From: Perognathus longimembris pacificus
Lineage: Eukaryota; Chordata; Mammalia; Rodentia; Heteromyidae
Length of the DNA: 64,000 bases
Assembly (NCBI RefSeq): GCF_023159225.1
Contig: NC_063162.1
Location: forward strand, 101,882,094-101,946,093
Reading direction: 5' to 3'
A model generated the notes under the pieces. It saw only the letters and a list, made by a program, of their open reading frames with translations, was not told the origin of the DNA and did not search any database. Positions 11,755-23,915 of this stretch are shown in pieces. A program made the position numbers and the translations under genes. The first letter of the stretch is position 1. Every line of letters starts with the position of its first letter.

Positions 11755-12430
11755 TCTGTAAGTTTTCTAAATACCCCTTTTTTCCTCTGAATTTCATTGA
11801 TAGCTAGTGTAATACTCATCTTTTCTTCCTCATTCTATTAATATGGGTCTTTAATCCCTTTCTTTAGGTTAGGCTTGGGTAAGGGTTTTTTAATCTTGCT
11901 TATCACTTTAAAGAACCATCTCTTTGTTTTATTAATGTTCTATACTGTTCTGTTAGTGTCCATTTCATTCATTTCTCCCCTAATCTTTATCAGTTCCTGT
12001 CTTCTTCTTTTTAGTGTATATTGTTCTTCTTTCTCGTCCGTGTTGTTCATTGATGTGTGTGTAGTTTTAGTTTAGTTTTGTTTTGTTTTTCCTGGAGATC
12101 TCTGACATTTTCATGTTGTCACTCCTAGCTATAACCTTTCCCCTTAGCATTGCTTTTGCTTATCAGACAGGTTTTGATAGGTTATAATCTTCATTTTTAG
12201 TAGAGTCTAGGAATTTTCAGTTTTCTCCACTGATTATTTTATCTATCTACTGATTGTTCAAAAGTAGAATGTTGGTCTATGTGTGCATGTGCTTTTTTTG
12301 CAATCATATTTGCCATTTTGCTTGCTGTAGATTTCTAATTTTAAACCAGTATAGTCTGTTAAGATAGAGAAATTTTTATTTTAACATTTTATATTTGTTA
12401 GGACATTTTATTTTTATTTTGTTGTTGTCT
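11755..12430 (-). mobile_element. Old L1 fragment, ORF2 between endonuclease and RT
   Basis: Minus-strand L1 recognised from 'aaagaaccatctctttgttt' (the conserved 'SWFF' codons read backwards), 'tcctagctataacctttcc' and flanking T-rich blocks. Frames are destroyed. The small plus frame 11875-12075 is a shadow. Confidence 0.6.
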
Positions 12431-12789
12431 TCTAATTAGTAATTCCTACTTCTATCATGCTTCTACCCTTAAGAATTGAATTCCAGTGTGAGAAAGGGCT
12501 CTCTCCCCCCACCCCCCATTCTAATAACTATCTTATTAGAATGGGCTTATTTTATTATCTAATATAGTCTGTTACTTGTGGCATGTGTTTTCTTAATAAG
12601 ATTATCCATATTTGACCATTGGGAGACCCTGAACTTTCCCTTTTTTGAGGGGAAATCAAATCTTGAGCACTTCCTCACTTCTGATACCATACGATTTTCC
12701 AGGTTCATCTTATACTTCCCTGACCAGGCCTACAATATGCCATTTCTCTTAGCATCTGTGGTTCTTTTCATTAGAAAATACTATTTAGA
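12431..12789. other. Unassigned sequence
   Basis: Nothing recognised apart from a short C-rich run near 12507-12519. The plus frame 12578-12802 has no recognisable domain. Confidence 0.45.
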
Positions 12790-13112
12790 AAGCTGGGCAT
12801 GATAGCATGCCTATGATTCTGGTTACTTGGGAGGATCATGGTTCGAGGCCAGCCCAAGCAAAAGAAGTTCATGAGATCTTTATCTCATCCAGTAAAAAGC
12901 TGGGTACAGGGTTACACACCTGTCATTCCAGCTACAAGGGAAGCATAAATAGGAGGACTATAGTCCCAGCTACCCCAAGCAAAAAGTGATACACTACTCA
13001 AAAATTAGTGAAATTATAAAAGGGCTGGGGCCATGGCTCAAGTGGTAGAGTCCCAACCTATCAAGTATAAGACCCTAAGTCCAAATTGCAGTCCCACCAA
13101 AATAAGAAAAAA
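12790..13112 (+). mobile_element. Three-part SINE: B1-like, B1-like, ID-like
   Basis: Three modules follow in the same orientation. Module 1 ('gctgggcatgatagcatgcct', 'cttgggaggatcatgg') and module 2 ('gctgggtacagggttacacacct', 'agctacaaggg') are B1-like. Module 3 ('gggctggggccatggctcaag', 'tggtagagtcccaacc', 'cctaagtccaaattgcag') is an ID/tRNA-like tail, followed by an A-rich end. Similar three-part arrangements occur at 46780 (-) and 49280 (+). Confidence 0.7.
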
Positions 13113-13739
13113 ATTGTATTTAGAAATTAATATTTATTCTTTAAATATATTCATTTGTACTAGAATGAAATTGCTTCAAGTCTCTTAGTGCAGACAGAGC
13201 TAAGAATACATATATATATATGCACAAGCAAACACACATGAGCACACACAAAATTTGAGTTCATATTGATCACAAATCTATATCTGTATCTCTAATTCCA
13301 ATCACACAATATGAAGTCTATTCTTCTCTCTCTTATCTATAATTCCTTTCTATTAGAGTAAGAAAATTGGCTTTCACTATTAGAACTATATGGTCAATCC
13401 CAGAATACACAAAATAGCTTCAGAATCAATATCTCCATGAAAAAATAACAACCTAAGAGTGTATCCTGTTGTGTACTGCTCTGTTTTACTTAAGCCTTGT
13501 TAAATATAATCAAAATACCATTCCCAAATTTACTTGGTGTTAATCCTTTCCTTCCCTACTTCTCCCATTCATGTATGATTCAGTTAGATCCTTTATTGTT
13601 ATTTAATATTAAAATTTTGAATCTTCTCATGATATGGTTATTATCTTTTCATTTTGATCATTTAGTAATTTATTTTTCTTTTTAGCACATGAAGCCTTAT
13701 TGTAACTTTGAAAGTCCAGAACTTTATATGAAGGTGTGC
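13113..13739. other. Unassigned AT-rich sequence
   Basis: Nothing recognised beyond a short AT tract near 13208-13221. The 13497-13685 frame is probably chance. Confidence 0.45.
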
Positions 13740-14260
13740 TTAGGTATTAACTCCTCCCTCCACCATTTCCAGTGTGTCCCCATCCCTCCTTTTCAACTCC
13801 TTTGTTCTTATTGACTCTCTAAGTAACCCTCTTGTTTGGGGTCTATTCTTTGTATAACTAGCCAAATACTCATAGATATTTTTATTCTTTGCTTACATGG
13901 AAGGTAACACACTGGGGCAGACACTCCTATGCACTCTCCTTTTCCCACTCTGAAATATCTTGGGAGACTATCACCCTGTCAGATCCCTGAGCTGCCTCTC
14001 ATTTATCTATAGAGATGAATAATATTCCATTTTGATGGTCTTTCTTAATCTCCTATACATGAACATTTAGATTGTTTCCAACATATAGATTGTACAAGCT
14101 TGAGATGAACCAACTTAGCCAAATGTATTTTTGTGCTCTTTGAAATTTATCTTTAGGCTATAGTCCTAGAAATGGGATTACTATACTGAAAAAAAGGACA
14201 TATGTCATTTTGTTTGATTTTTCCAACTCCTCCTCCATGCCAGTTCTACTGATGTGTTGT
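13740..14260 (-). mobile_element. Old L1 3'-end fragment
   Basis: Minus-strand L1 end: 'atgaataatattccatttt', 'atacatgaacatttagattg' and 'aatgggattactatactg' match the region around the L1 ORF2 C-terminus. Highly diverged. Confidence 0.6.
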
Positions 14261-14995
14261 CACATATAAGAAAATAGGTATCTCATCACAGTCTAATCAC
14301 AAGATTTCTCCTAGTACATCATCTAATATATATCCCATCTGACCTTTCTCTTAGGAAGCATTCTAGTCCAGCAAGAAGCCTGTGCCAACTGGGAATGGCC
14401 AAGTCCAAACAAGTGAAGGTCAGCACTGCCTATTTCTCTCTCCCTGGTACATGTGCTATGCAGGGTCACTGGATTCAGTGGGGGGGGGGGGGGGAGGAGT
14501 TGCATGCACGATTAATTTGCCCTCCTCATGGCCTCCCCGTGGCCTCCTCATGGCCTCTCTGTGCTCTAGCAAAAATTGCAGGAATTATTTTCTCAGAGGT
14601 CTGACAGATATTTCTTTCTAAATATAAATGCAGACACTAAAAATAAATGGTGTTAAAGGTGAGTTGGGTTGGTTCCTGAAAGGCTAGTACACCAAGCGTA
14701 TAAATATATCTCTCAAGGAGCCAGGTAGGAACAGGAGACTGTCTGCTCCTAACTGGGCTTTTGCTAATGAGAAGAGAAACTTACTGAAGGTTGCTGCATA
14801 GCTGGAATATGCTGTGGGTTTTTTTTTTAAGTTGAGTTGAAGGCAACACAGCAGGAGCACATTTCTTCCCTTATACATGTGCATCAAAGTTTATAAGCAT
14901 ATCCCATCCACAGGCATGTAGTTCGTTTTGGTAAGCCCACTTCAGCAAGCCAGGGCTAAGAGTCATCCAAGATGAATCTCCTAATCACTGAACAA
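14261..14995. other. Unassigned sequence with a G15 run
   Basis: A homopolymer of 15 G lies at 14480-14494. The frames over it (14323-14505, 14382-14621, 14395-14604) encode Pro or Gly runs and are artefacts. A run of direct repeats of 'ggcctcc' type occurs at 14526-14558. Confidence 0.5.
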
Positions 14996-14996
14996 A

Positions 14997-15102
14997 AGCC
15001 AGGTGTGGTGGCACATGCCTCCAACTAGCACTTGAGAAGTGAAAGCAGGAAGATCAAGAGTTTCAGTTCAATCTGGAGCCTGTCTCAAAAAAAAAAATCA
15101 AA
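14997..15102 (+). mobile_element. Monomeric B1-like SINE
   Basis: A single 7SL/B1-like unit ('gccaggtgtggtggcacatgcct', 'gcaggaagatcaagagttt', 'ggagcctgtctc') with an A11 tail at about 15088-15098. No Geo or ID half follows directly. Confidence 0.75.
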
Positions 15103-15142
15103 CCACCATCAGCAATAAACACAATAATTTGAATAATGCAGA

Positions 15143-15326
15143 GCTGGGCTGGGAATATGGCCTACTGGTAGAGTGCTTGCCTCATACTGGGTTCAATTCC
15201 CCAGCACCACATATATAGAAAATGGCCTGAAGTGGCACTGTGGCTCAAGTGGTAGCCTTGAGCAAAGAGAAGCCAGGGACAGTGCTCAGGCCCTGAGTTC
15301 AAGCCCCAGGACTGGAAAAAAAAAGG
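15143..15326 (+). mobile_element. IDL-Geo dimeric SINE with perfect TSD
   Basis: A left ID-like monomer ('gctgggctgggaatatgg', 'gggttcaattccccagcacc') and right Geo monomer ('gtggcactgtggctcaag', 'cctgagttcaagccccagg') precede an A9 tail. The TSD 'tgaataatgcaga' at 15130-15142 and 15327-15339 is perfect. The Geo part has lost about 12 bp around the 'gcagagtgcta' block and the left half is slightly shortened. Confidence 0.9.
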
Positions 15327-15339
15327 TGAATAATGCAGA

Positions 15340-16579
15340 ACTTATAGAATGACAAATCAATCAGCTGAGGTGCATTTCCTACCCACAGGACCATTAATAT
15401 ATGTTTGGATAAATGAATGGTAAAAAGGTTATCTTTTCCAGCCTTGTATTGATAGTAATGATCTGAAGGCTGTTAAATATTGAAGGAGTTCAGATGAGAA
15501 AGGAATAAAAGCCAGCAGAACTGCTAAGCAGATTCTCAGAGGTGGGCAAATGTACAGCCAGTGAGTGAGACTTAAGGCAACATCTCCCAACACCCAACTT
15601 CACATAACACACCAAAGTAGGATGACAGCAGATAATCAAGCTTAGATCAAATTCAAGCAAATCTGAACTTCAAAGGATCACAGTTGTAAACAAGGCCAGG
15701 ACTGCCAACACCCACTTCAACTGCCAAACAGAAGAGCAAGCATGCTTAAGGCAGACAATACAACTGTTAAAGAGCAGACTAAGTGTTATCTTCCAATGCA
15801 AAGAATAGGTCTGTAATCCTTATCTTGTCTCAGAGTTACTGTAACACATATTTTCTCCAGCCACTCTGTGCTTCCCCGCCCATTCTAACAAATACATCCC
15901 ACATAACTAACCATAAACTTTCTCTTCAAGGCCATATTTTCACATCTCTGCCTGCCTTTGCTTATGATCTTCACTTTGTGTTTGATACCATTAAGCCATT
16001 AATCATTCAAGAACAATGTTTGACTTGTTTAGCCATTCTGACTGATTTTTTGCTTTGCTAATTTACTGGTGGCTATCTGCCTCCCAGATATCATGCTAGG
16101 TGCTATAGAAAGAGGAAATCGAAACCTCAGTATGTAAAGACTATTCTCTTAATGCAATGAGGAAAGCATATGAAATTGGAGTCAGATAACTGGGACATGA
16201 ATCCCAGTGTCCCATTTGATGAACCATCTCCTCTCATCTCATTCTGGTCTGGGTTCTCTAGAAGTAGAGCCTGAGATTTGAGACTGTGTGTGAATATAGT
16301 TTGTTTGGGAAGAGAGCCCAAGGAATAGGCATAAGGCAAATAGAAAGAGCCAACCCAAGATTCACTATTGTCTGCCATGATGGCAGGCAACAGACCACTC
16401 AGCCTTGGAAGGAGCTTACAAAGGGGGTCTCAGGTGACTGAGGGAAATCTCTCTATTGGCTCATTCCCTCACTGGGTAAGAGAATATGCTCAAGCACTGA
16501 TTCTTCTCCATGACTAAGTCATACAATATATGACCTTATATTGACTGCCGTGCATAAAGTGACAAAGACATCCCAGATT
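15340..16579. other. Mostly unassigned sequence; possible old repeat remnants
   Basis: No gene recognised. The segment 16125-16215 ('gaaattggagtcagataac', 'atgaatcccag') is MIR-like. The stretch after 16240 ('gggttctctagaagtagagcc') recalls a common old mammalian repeat I cannot name with confidence. Confidence 0.4.
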
Positions 16580-16595
16580 AGAAAACAGAAGTATA

Positions 16596-17164
16596 TAAGT
16601 GAAGTGAGCCAGACCCAAAGAAACATGGACTCTATGGTCTCCCTTATTGGGAATAATTAGTACAGGTTTAGGCAAGTCATAGCAGAGCATCACAAGGCCC
16701 AATAGCTATACCCTTATGAACACATAAGATGATGCTACGTGAAATGAACTCCATGTTATGGAAACAGTTGTAACTACTTTCAATGTCCTATGTGTATCTG
16801 TAGCTTCTACTATTGATGATGTTCTTGTATCACCTTCCTGTGGTTGTACCTACACTATCTCTGTAATCTCATCTGAGTATATTGGAAACCGTGTATACTG
16901 GTATTGGAAGTAGGAAATTGAAAGGGAATACCAAATTTGAGAGTCACAGGGTAAAAAAAGACAAACAACTACGAAAGCAATACTTGCAAAACTGTTTGGT
17001 GTAAGTGAACTGAACACCTCTGTGGGGGGGGGGGGGGAAAGGGAGAGGAGGGACGGGGGTATGAGGGACAAGGTAACAAACTGTACAAGAAATGTATCCA
17101 GTGCCTAACGTATGAAACTGTAACCTTTCTGTACATCAGTTTGATAATAAAAATTTGAAAAAAA
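16596..17164 (+). mobile_element. L1 3'-end insertion with perfect 16-bp TSD
   Basis: About 569 bp containing the very end of ORF2 and 3' UTR ('agccagacccaaagaaacatgg' region, 'gtctcccttattgggaat'), a G14 run at 17024-17037 and a 3' end 'ataataaaaatttgaaaa'. It is bounded by 'agaaaacagaagtata' at 16580-16595 and 17165-17180, a perfect TSD. Strongly 5'-truncated; no coding capacity. Confidence 0.85.
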
Positions 17165-17341
17165 AGAAAACAGAAGTATAAGCCTGCCGCTGATACTGTC
17201 CAATTGACCTTAGATGAAATTGGGCAAGCTTCAAGAGAACAATTAGGCTGGAGTAAGAGGTAAGACAAGAGGGTTCAAAACTGAGATAGCCAATGCCATC
17301 TTCTGCAAACCAGAAACAAAAGCAGCAACAACGTTGGCCTC

Positions 17342-17757
17342 TGTTATGGTTTGGATATAAAATGTCCCCAAATGTTCAGATGCTAAAGATGTTGTGTCTA
17401 GTTGATGGTGCTATTCAGGCATGATTAGATCCTGAGGATTCTAACCTCATCAATGGGTTAATCCACTGATGATTTCATACTGATATTAGGAGGCAGGGCC
17501 TAATTAGAAGAAGTAGGTTTCTGAGCTTTCAAAGGGCATGCCTTGTCCTTGGCCCCTCCCACCATGTCTCTGCTTCCTAGCCTCCATGAAGTGAGAAATT
17601 CTCCTCTAGACTGCCCTTCCACCTTGATGCACTGCTCAGCAGACCTAGAAACATGGACCCAAGTGCCATGGACTGAAAGCATGAGCCAAAATAAACCTTT
17701 CCTCTACATTGTTTGCATCAGGTATTTCATCACAGCAAGGAAAATGTGACTAATGCA
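17342..17757 (+). mobile_element. MaLR-type (ERVL-MaLR) solo LTR
   Basis: Starts 'tgttatggtttggatat', passes through 'gaggcagggcctaattaga' and 'accatgtctctgcttcc', carries a polyadenylation signal 'aataaa' at 17690-17695 in 'agccaaaataaacc', and ends 'actaatgca'. This is the known layout of MaLR long terminal repeats (MST/MLT1-like). The 5-bp flanks 'gcctc' (17337-17341) and 'acctc' (17758-17762) match at 4 of 5, as expected for a 5-bp TSD. No internal region or second LTR is present. The LTR is non-coding; the 17500-17749 frames are chance. Confidence 0.8.
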
Positions 17758-17907
17758 ACCTCTTAGGCCTGGAAGTTAAATGAGATGTGTTTATGTGGAA
17801 ATGGTCTATAAGAAAATGCTATTTGCCTTTTTATTATTATTATAATGGCCTTAATTTGTACAGCTTGAAAATAATCCTGAATATAATTAAACAAAAAGTA
17901 ATATGAG

Positions 17908-18118
17908 GGCTGGGGCTATGGCCTAGTGGCAAGAGTGCTCGCCTCGTATACATGAAGCCCTGGGTTCAATTCCTCAGCACCACATATGTAGAAAACGGCC
18001 AGAAGTGGTGCTGTGGCTCAAGTGGCAGAGTGCTAGCCTTGAGCAAAAAGAAGCCAAGGACAGTGCTCAGGCCCTAAGTCCATGCCCCAGGACTGGCAAC
18101 AAAAACAAAACAAAACAA
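17908..18118 (+). mobile_element. IDL-Geo dimeric SINE with TSD
   Basis: Close to the family consensus: left ID-like monomer with A-box-like 'tggcctagtggc' and B-box-like 'gggttcaattcc', right Geo monomer, and an A-rich (caaaa)n tail. TSD 'aaaaagtaatatgag' (17893-17907) and 'aaaaagtaacatgag' (18119-18133), one mismatch. Confidence 0.92.
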
Positions 18119-18133
18119 AAAAAGTAACATGAG

Positions 18134-18779
18134 CTAAGTGTATAAGTAAGGAGTGAGTTATCTACCAGGGAAGCATTTATGCTCTTATCTAAGGTTCCTA
18201 CTCATGTGAGGCTGAATAAATACTTCTCACTACATCCAAGTTCCTTCCACATCCAGTTAATTTGACTGAAGTAAATAATGACAGAGAAGATATTTTTAAT
18301 AGCTTATTTGAAAAAAATCACTAAAGCTGGGAGCTAGAAGGATTTCTTTGTCTATGAAATGAAACTTCTTAGTAGACTTAATTTCCTTGTGGTTTTTTTT
18401 CAAATGTCTAACAAAATATTCAAACTGAAGTTTGAGTGGGAAATCATTTGGAAGTAGAACATAAGATTCTCTCTATCTTTAAAGTATGATACAGAGAAAT
18501 TAGAACAAGGCAAATTATATTCTGTCATAAATAATAAACCAGGCACAGGATGTTAAGGTAGTCAATAGTCACTTGTAATCATAGATTAGTTGTATGAATG
18601 TCAAGCAGAGCCAACCCAGGAATGTTGTTTCATTTCAATGCAAGACGCAATTACAGATCCTCTGATAGGCAGAGCCAGGTTTGTGATAGGTAGGGATATG
18701 AGGATGACAAAAAAATTGACCATGAGAAAATTGTTAGAAGTGCCATCAAAAGAGATGCGTGCCCAGATAACTGATCAGT
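18134..18779. other. Unassigned sequence
   Basis: No recognised gene or repeat. Confidence 0.45.
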
Positions 18780-19165
18780 GTGCATATCCACCACCATCCA
18801 GCTCCTGGCTGGGTTCCACCAATGAGAGACACTGGCAGAAAATTAAAGGGAAGAGTATTTATTTCTCTTGAGTCCTTCCCTACTAGATGGAAATGGATGG
18901 GTAGCTTTTGCTGAAGAGCACAGACATCATAGCTAAGTTCCTGTTGGGTTCTGGGGACAGGGCTCTAACCCTATATTCCCTCTAGTGCAAGGCAATGGCT
19001 CTTTAGTGTTGCCTGCCCTAGGATACTGTGCCATCCCTTGTGGGTTTGTTTCCCTAAACGCTGCCCGTGCCTTTGCAAATGGTACCTTCCCCTCTATCCT
19101 TTCCTCAGTTATCCATTGTGAGTCTATCATCAATTTCTTGCTAGGAGCAGGACTGATGTATAACA
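18780..19165. repeat. Possible ancient interspersed repeat, class unresolved
   Basis: 'gctcctggctgggttccacc', 'gagagacactggcag' and 'tgcctttgcaaatggtacc' recall a widespread old mammalian repeat from memory, but I cannot assign the family or exact ends. Open frames on both strands here (18933-19184 -, 18985-19290 +) have no recognisable domain. Confidence 0.3.
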
Positions 19166-22100
19166 GTCTTCTAATTAATAACAAGAAACATCTTCACCCA
19201 CTTACCTCTGAGCCTATGGCTGACATAAGACTCTCTGATTCCAATTTTTATAAAGTTAGGTTATCATCACAAGAACCATATGAGCTCTAAACTTTATGAT
19301 CCTGATCTATGCAGAAATCTGAGCCAGACTGATTGTTCTCTCTGATTCAAAAGTTGTGCTGGAAAGAGGGAAGAGACTGCAGAAGAAGACATCGGCGTTG
19401 ACCAACTTGGAGATAGTCCTATGTATTATCCATGTTAACATTCACCTACTGAACCTTGGGAATTTGGAATTGACAATCAGGGATGCCTGAGTTGGTTGGA
19501 ATGACAGAAGTCAGCCTAACGCCACCAGGAAGGAATTCTCTTCTCTAAGTCTCCATTTCCTACCTAGCTATCCCTTTCCCACTTGGGCCATGTAAAACTC
19601 TTAATTTGTACTAGAATCAAATACAATAAAATGTCTGCCTTAAACTCTCAAGTTCAATAAGATATTGTGATCTATATTTTCCATGCTACAGAGTAGAGAA
19701 GTAATTATTTTTTAATATGTGTCTGCCCATGTTGACCGACTCAGTTTTTCACTTAGTCATTTGTTTATTCATTCCGCAAACAGCTGGCAAATGTTATGTA
19801 AGAGTAGGTCATTATGAGCTATCTGCCCCTTCCTAAAGGAAAAGGAAAGTGGCATGCAAGCAATACCACCATGTGGGCTGAAGCAAAGCTAGAAGCAGCA
19901 AACAAAAGTTAGATGGAGAAGAGAGGAGAGGGCAGCAGCCCATTCTATTGGCTAAAGTGCAGTCAGACTGAGACCAAAAGTAACAGGAGACCCTGGGTAG
20001 GTTGTGTTCTCAACTCACATTCGGGTTTGCCTTGCTGCTTCCAGCAGCTCCACAGGCATGGAGAGAGCACATCAACAGCCTGTGTGCCTCTGCATATTTG
20101 CAAGTATGAAAGAATGTAATTTTGGCAAATGTAAAGCTAAGGCCAGAGAGGGTGCTGCACCTGTGGCCTCGCTCCTCAGTCCTTTTCACACATAGTAACA
20201 AGGAAACCCTTGGACTTCCTCCAGGTGTGACTCTGTTCTTCCTCCCACCTTTCTTGGCTTCAGGTGCGAGGAGCTATGCTACTCTGGAGTGGAGCTATGC
20301 TACTTTGGAGCTTCAGGGCAGTGTTGAGAGGGTCTAGTGTTACAAATGTATTGCTTAGTGTCTAATACTTTTGTTAAAGAAAGTTACACTGCTTCTAAAT
20401 TAAGCTAAGTCAAAAGAATTCACTTGATGGTCTAGGGAAATCACTCATAACCCTGATCTTTTACTGAAGTGATTGGTTGACACAGGGTGAAGGCTGTTAG
20501 GTTCTAGGTAACATCTTGCTAATTTTCCCCCATCTTTCCTGGGGGTCTCATCATTTCTAGGCACAGAAGTGAGCAATAGACCCTTCCTTATTCCAACGGG
20601 TTTATGATTTTTCTCTACTAGCCATTGATATTTGCACCAGAATAGTAGGGTGGCCCCTAACCACTTCCCCAGTTTGCCCCACCCCAGTATAATTAAATGA
20701 GGGGAAAAGATATAACTTGATGAAGATCTGCTTTCCAAAATATTTTCTTCCTCTTTGTACTTACCAACATTTGCTTTCTTCTTTTTTTTTCTTTTCTTTC
20801 CATCTTTCCTTTCTATTCAGGCATTTACGTGTAGCTGAGGTCTGAACTAAAGCTAGCTGAGTGTCTTTCCTCTTTGCCAGTAGGTTGGAAACTGAAATTT
20901 GGGGACATTGGGTTGGTTTGGGATGGCCAACCCAGGACCCCCATGCCTGAGTATCAGAGCCAGCTAGGAAGGACTCCCTCACAGAAAAAGTGGGGACACA
21001 GGATTTGGACAGAGAGTAGAGTGGTCCTGTTAGTTTATTTGTAAACTTCCAGAAATGTAATCTAGGCAGTAAATAATGAAGACTTTAGCAACATGAACCC
21101 TTTTAGACTAGTAGCTTCGAACAACTTGACAACTTCCAGACTACTTTTCCCCTGTCTCGGATCCTTGTATCAGAGCATCAGAGCATCAGAGGCCTTGACC
21201 ACAGAATACATAAATCTCACAAAAGACAGTGCCAATTCCTTTCCCAATTTGGAAGGTCTTTGTTTTTACTATCTTCTGTTCCCAGCATTTAACAACTCAT
21301 GTCAAAGCAAATTAACTGGCAGTAATAGATTTATGAGGAAAGAGTGAGAAAGTTAAATGGAGAGCTTGGCTGAGGGTCCAACCAGCAAGCAAACTGAAAG
21401 CCAGCTAGTGCCAGCTGTTCACGTGCTAAATAGGAAGCAAGGAGGGAAATGCATGTTAGGACAAGCAGCCCAAATTATGTAGAAATGTTCAGTAGGAGCT
21501 AGAAAAAATGAGGTGTCTGACCACAACACATTATAGCTGATGGCTGGAATGTTAAGAGGGAGAGTGGCTCCCCTAAATTTTTGGTAAGTCATAATCCATT
21601 ATAAAGGCTTGAGTTCCTTGGTTGTCTTCCTTGATTGATAGACAGAACAAGCAAATAAATAGATGAATAATGAATGTTTTCTAACTATAGTTCTTGGTTA
21701 GAGGTCCAAGCTCCACATCTCAGGTCTGGCCACTCAAACCAAATAAGATGAGTGAGGAGAAAGGAAGATTCTTACACAACACAGGTATACTTCAGAAAGA
21801 GGCAAAGCAAGCCTATTGTCAGGATACAGACATGAGCTTTAGGTTTAAATAGACAAGAAATTGGGGCAGGAGATACAAAGGTTTGTGTAATTATTAAGCA
21901 GTCTCAGGCAAAGTGTGGCCTGGTTGATCATTATTCAAGGGTTCTAAAGAAGTTATTACTTCTGTTATCACTTGAAGGAAGCATTGTCACAATTACAAAA
22001 TCATTGCTATATGAGTAGACTTTCCTGTTGGGGATCTGGTATTCCTTAAATAAAGGCTAGAATGCCAAGCTTTCATCCTGATTTCAGTTACCTTTGGGAT

Positions 22101-23560
22101 ATTTGCAAGTCCAACCTAGGAGTCAGTGCTTTCCAGCAAAAAGTCATCTCTAAGTACCTGTTACAGAATGAATGAATGAATGAATGAATGAATAAATGGG
22201 GTCACTTGATCTCAGATGGGGAATTGGTTTCACCACCTGCATTCCTGCCTCACCTGGAATTCTGCCCTAGAGGTCTTCACGTGGGGCCAGGTTCCTGAAC
22301 TCTAGTGTACCAGAACTTTCTACTATGTCACCTGACTTCATATTCCCTGAAGCATTTATTATTAAAGTACTATTTTTTCATTTATTTGTTTACTTATCAT
22401 TGGTCAGATGTCCCTGAAAACTGACTTTTCTGTTTGTGTAAAGCAATGTCCCTGAGTTTCACAGCGCTGGCCTGACAGGCACTTGTAGAATTATTGCCAC
22501 AAGTAAATACATTGGGAAACTGAAATGTTGTAACTATAATACATTCAGTATCTATGGTGTAAACCAACTAGTGAGGCCAATTTTTTGTTGTTGTTGTAAG
22601 TTTTCTTTGTATTTCTCATGGACAAGAACTGAAGCATGTGTATATTTATATTAAAGTGTAAGAAACAATAGATTAGTGTCAATGAAGTAATGTGTATGCA
22701 TAAGTCCACTGACAAAAATGAGTTCTAAGAGAGTACTTTCTCAAAAATATTGTGAGCAAAATCTCTAACAGAAATGTTTATACCCAAAAGTGTGAAAGGT
22801 AGCAACTATATCACTTGCTATTTCACTTTAAGAAATAGAAATTTCTGTTTCTCCCTGACTTCACTGTTTCCCAACAATGACTGGAAATTTGCACACATTT
22901 TTGAGTGCATAGCATTGTCAGGGTTATGCTTGAGACTCAGACCCAGCCTCCTAAAAAAGAACAAGGTCAGGCATAATGACCTGCTTTAGTGACACCCAGA
23001 GACATAGTCACAACCCAAGTCATGGCCCCAGGATAGCTCTGGCCTTTTCCTTTCTGTGTTCTCAAGTCCTGTGTCTACATCAGTCACAACCCCAGAGCTG
23101 GAGACACTCTAAGTATTCCAAGGTTGTATAAAGCCAGTGTGAGTTGACTTCATCTACATGTGAACCTTGATCTCACCTTAATCGTCCTTCAGCAGAGACC
23201 TGAGTGATTGGAGTGTGCATTAAGTGTTGTTTGATGAAAGGGCTGAGGGGACCACGGGAGCTTTGAGTGAGCCAACAGCAACCCTTCAGGAGGCATTTGG
23301 AGACCTGATTGCTCAGTAGCCCTCACCCCTAAGCCTTTGTAACTGCATGGAGGTCTCTGGATTCTCTTGCAAAAGCAAACCCGCTGAGGTGTGTCTGAAT
23401 GGGATGTCAGTGTGCTAATCTGTGTCGCATAAATTTCTTCTTAGCACTTTTCTCTGACACTAAGGCAAATCAGAGAACACTGAAAATCAAAAGGGTCAGA
23501 GACTATGGCTGTCTCAATCTTTCCTTGCTTCTCCCTGTTTCGGCTGGTCTCCCCTTGTCC
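19166..23560. other. Large mostly unassigned stretch
   Basis: About 4.4 kb with no recognised SINE, LTR or gene. It contains a 21-bp tandem duplication at 20270-20311, a (GAAT)n tract at about 22168-22194, and a 'tttatttgtttacttatcattgg' block near 22380 that could be an L2 tail. None of the short frames has a recognisable domain. It is one of the longest repeat-poor runs in the window. Confidence 0.45.
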
Positions 23561-23564
23561 TCTC

Positions 23565-23915
23565 TTTTGGTGGTATGGGAGTCTCACTTCCTATCTGGAT
23601 ACATGCTTGAGCCACCCTTGATCCACCAATTTTAAGCATTCCGCCATTGCCGGCATGACAGGTGTGTGCCACTGCATCCAATTTCCCTCCAATGTCTATG
23701 AATGTGTTATGGACATTTGTGCCCAGGCTAGCCTAGATAACAGCCCTCCCGATCTCTGTATTCTATGTAGCTTGGGATAACAGGCATGCACTAATGTGCC
23801 CAGCTTTGTGATGAGAAAGGGGGAGTCTCACAAACTTTTCTGCCTGGGCAGGCCTCAAACTGCAACCCTCTGATCTCAGCCTCCCAAGTAGTTTGAATTA
23901 TAAGCATGTCCTTAC
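23565..23915 (-). mobile_element. Tandem B1-like SINE units
   Basis: Three B1-like blocks lie head to tail on the minus strand. Each ends in a 'ggcatgacaggtgtgtgcc', 'ataacaggcatgcac' or 'tataagcatg' motif (about 23650, 23780, 23900) and has a 'gcccaggctagcc' or 'gcctgggcaggcc' partner. The ID-like tail seen in the other multi-part copies is not clear here. Confidence 0.6.

Noticed and set aside
15143..15326. tRNA gene call from the ID-like SINE half
   Set aside because: A- and B-box-like words exist but the cloverleaf is not intact and the unit is repeated with A-tails and TSDs, so it is a SINE.
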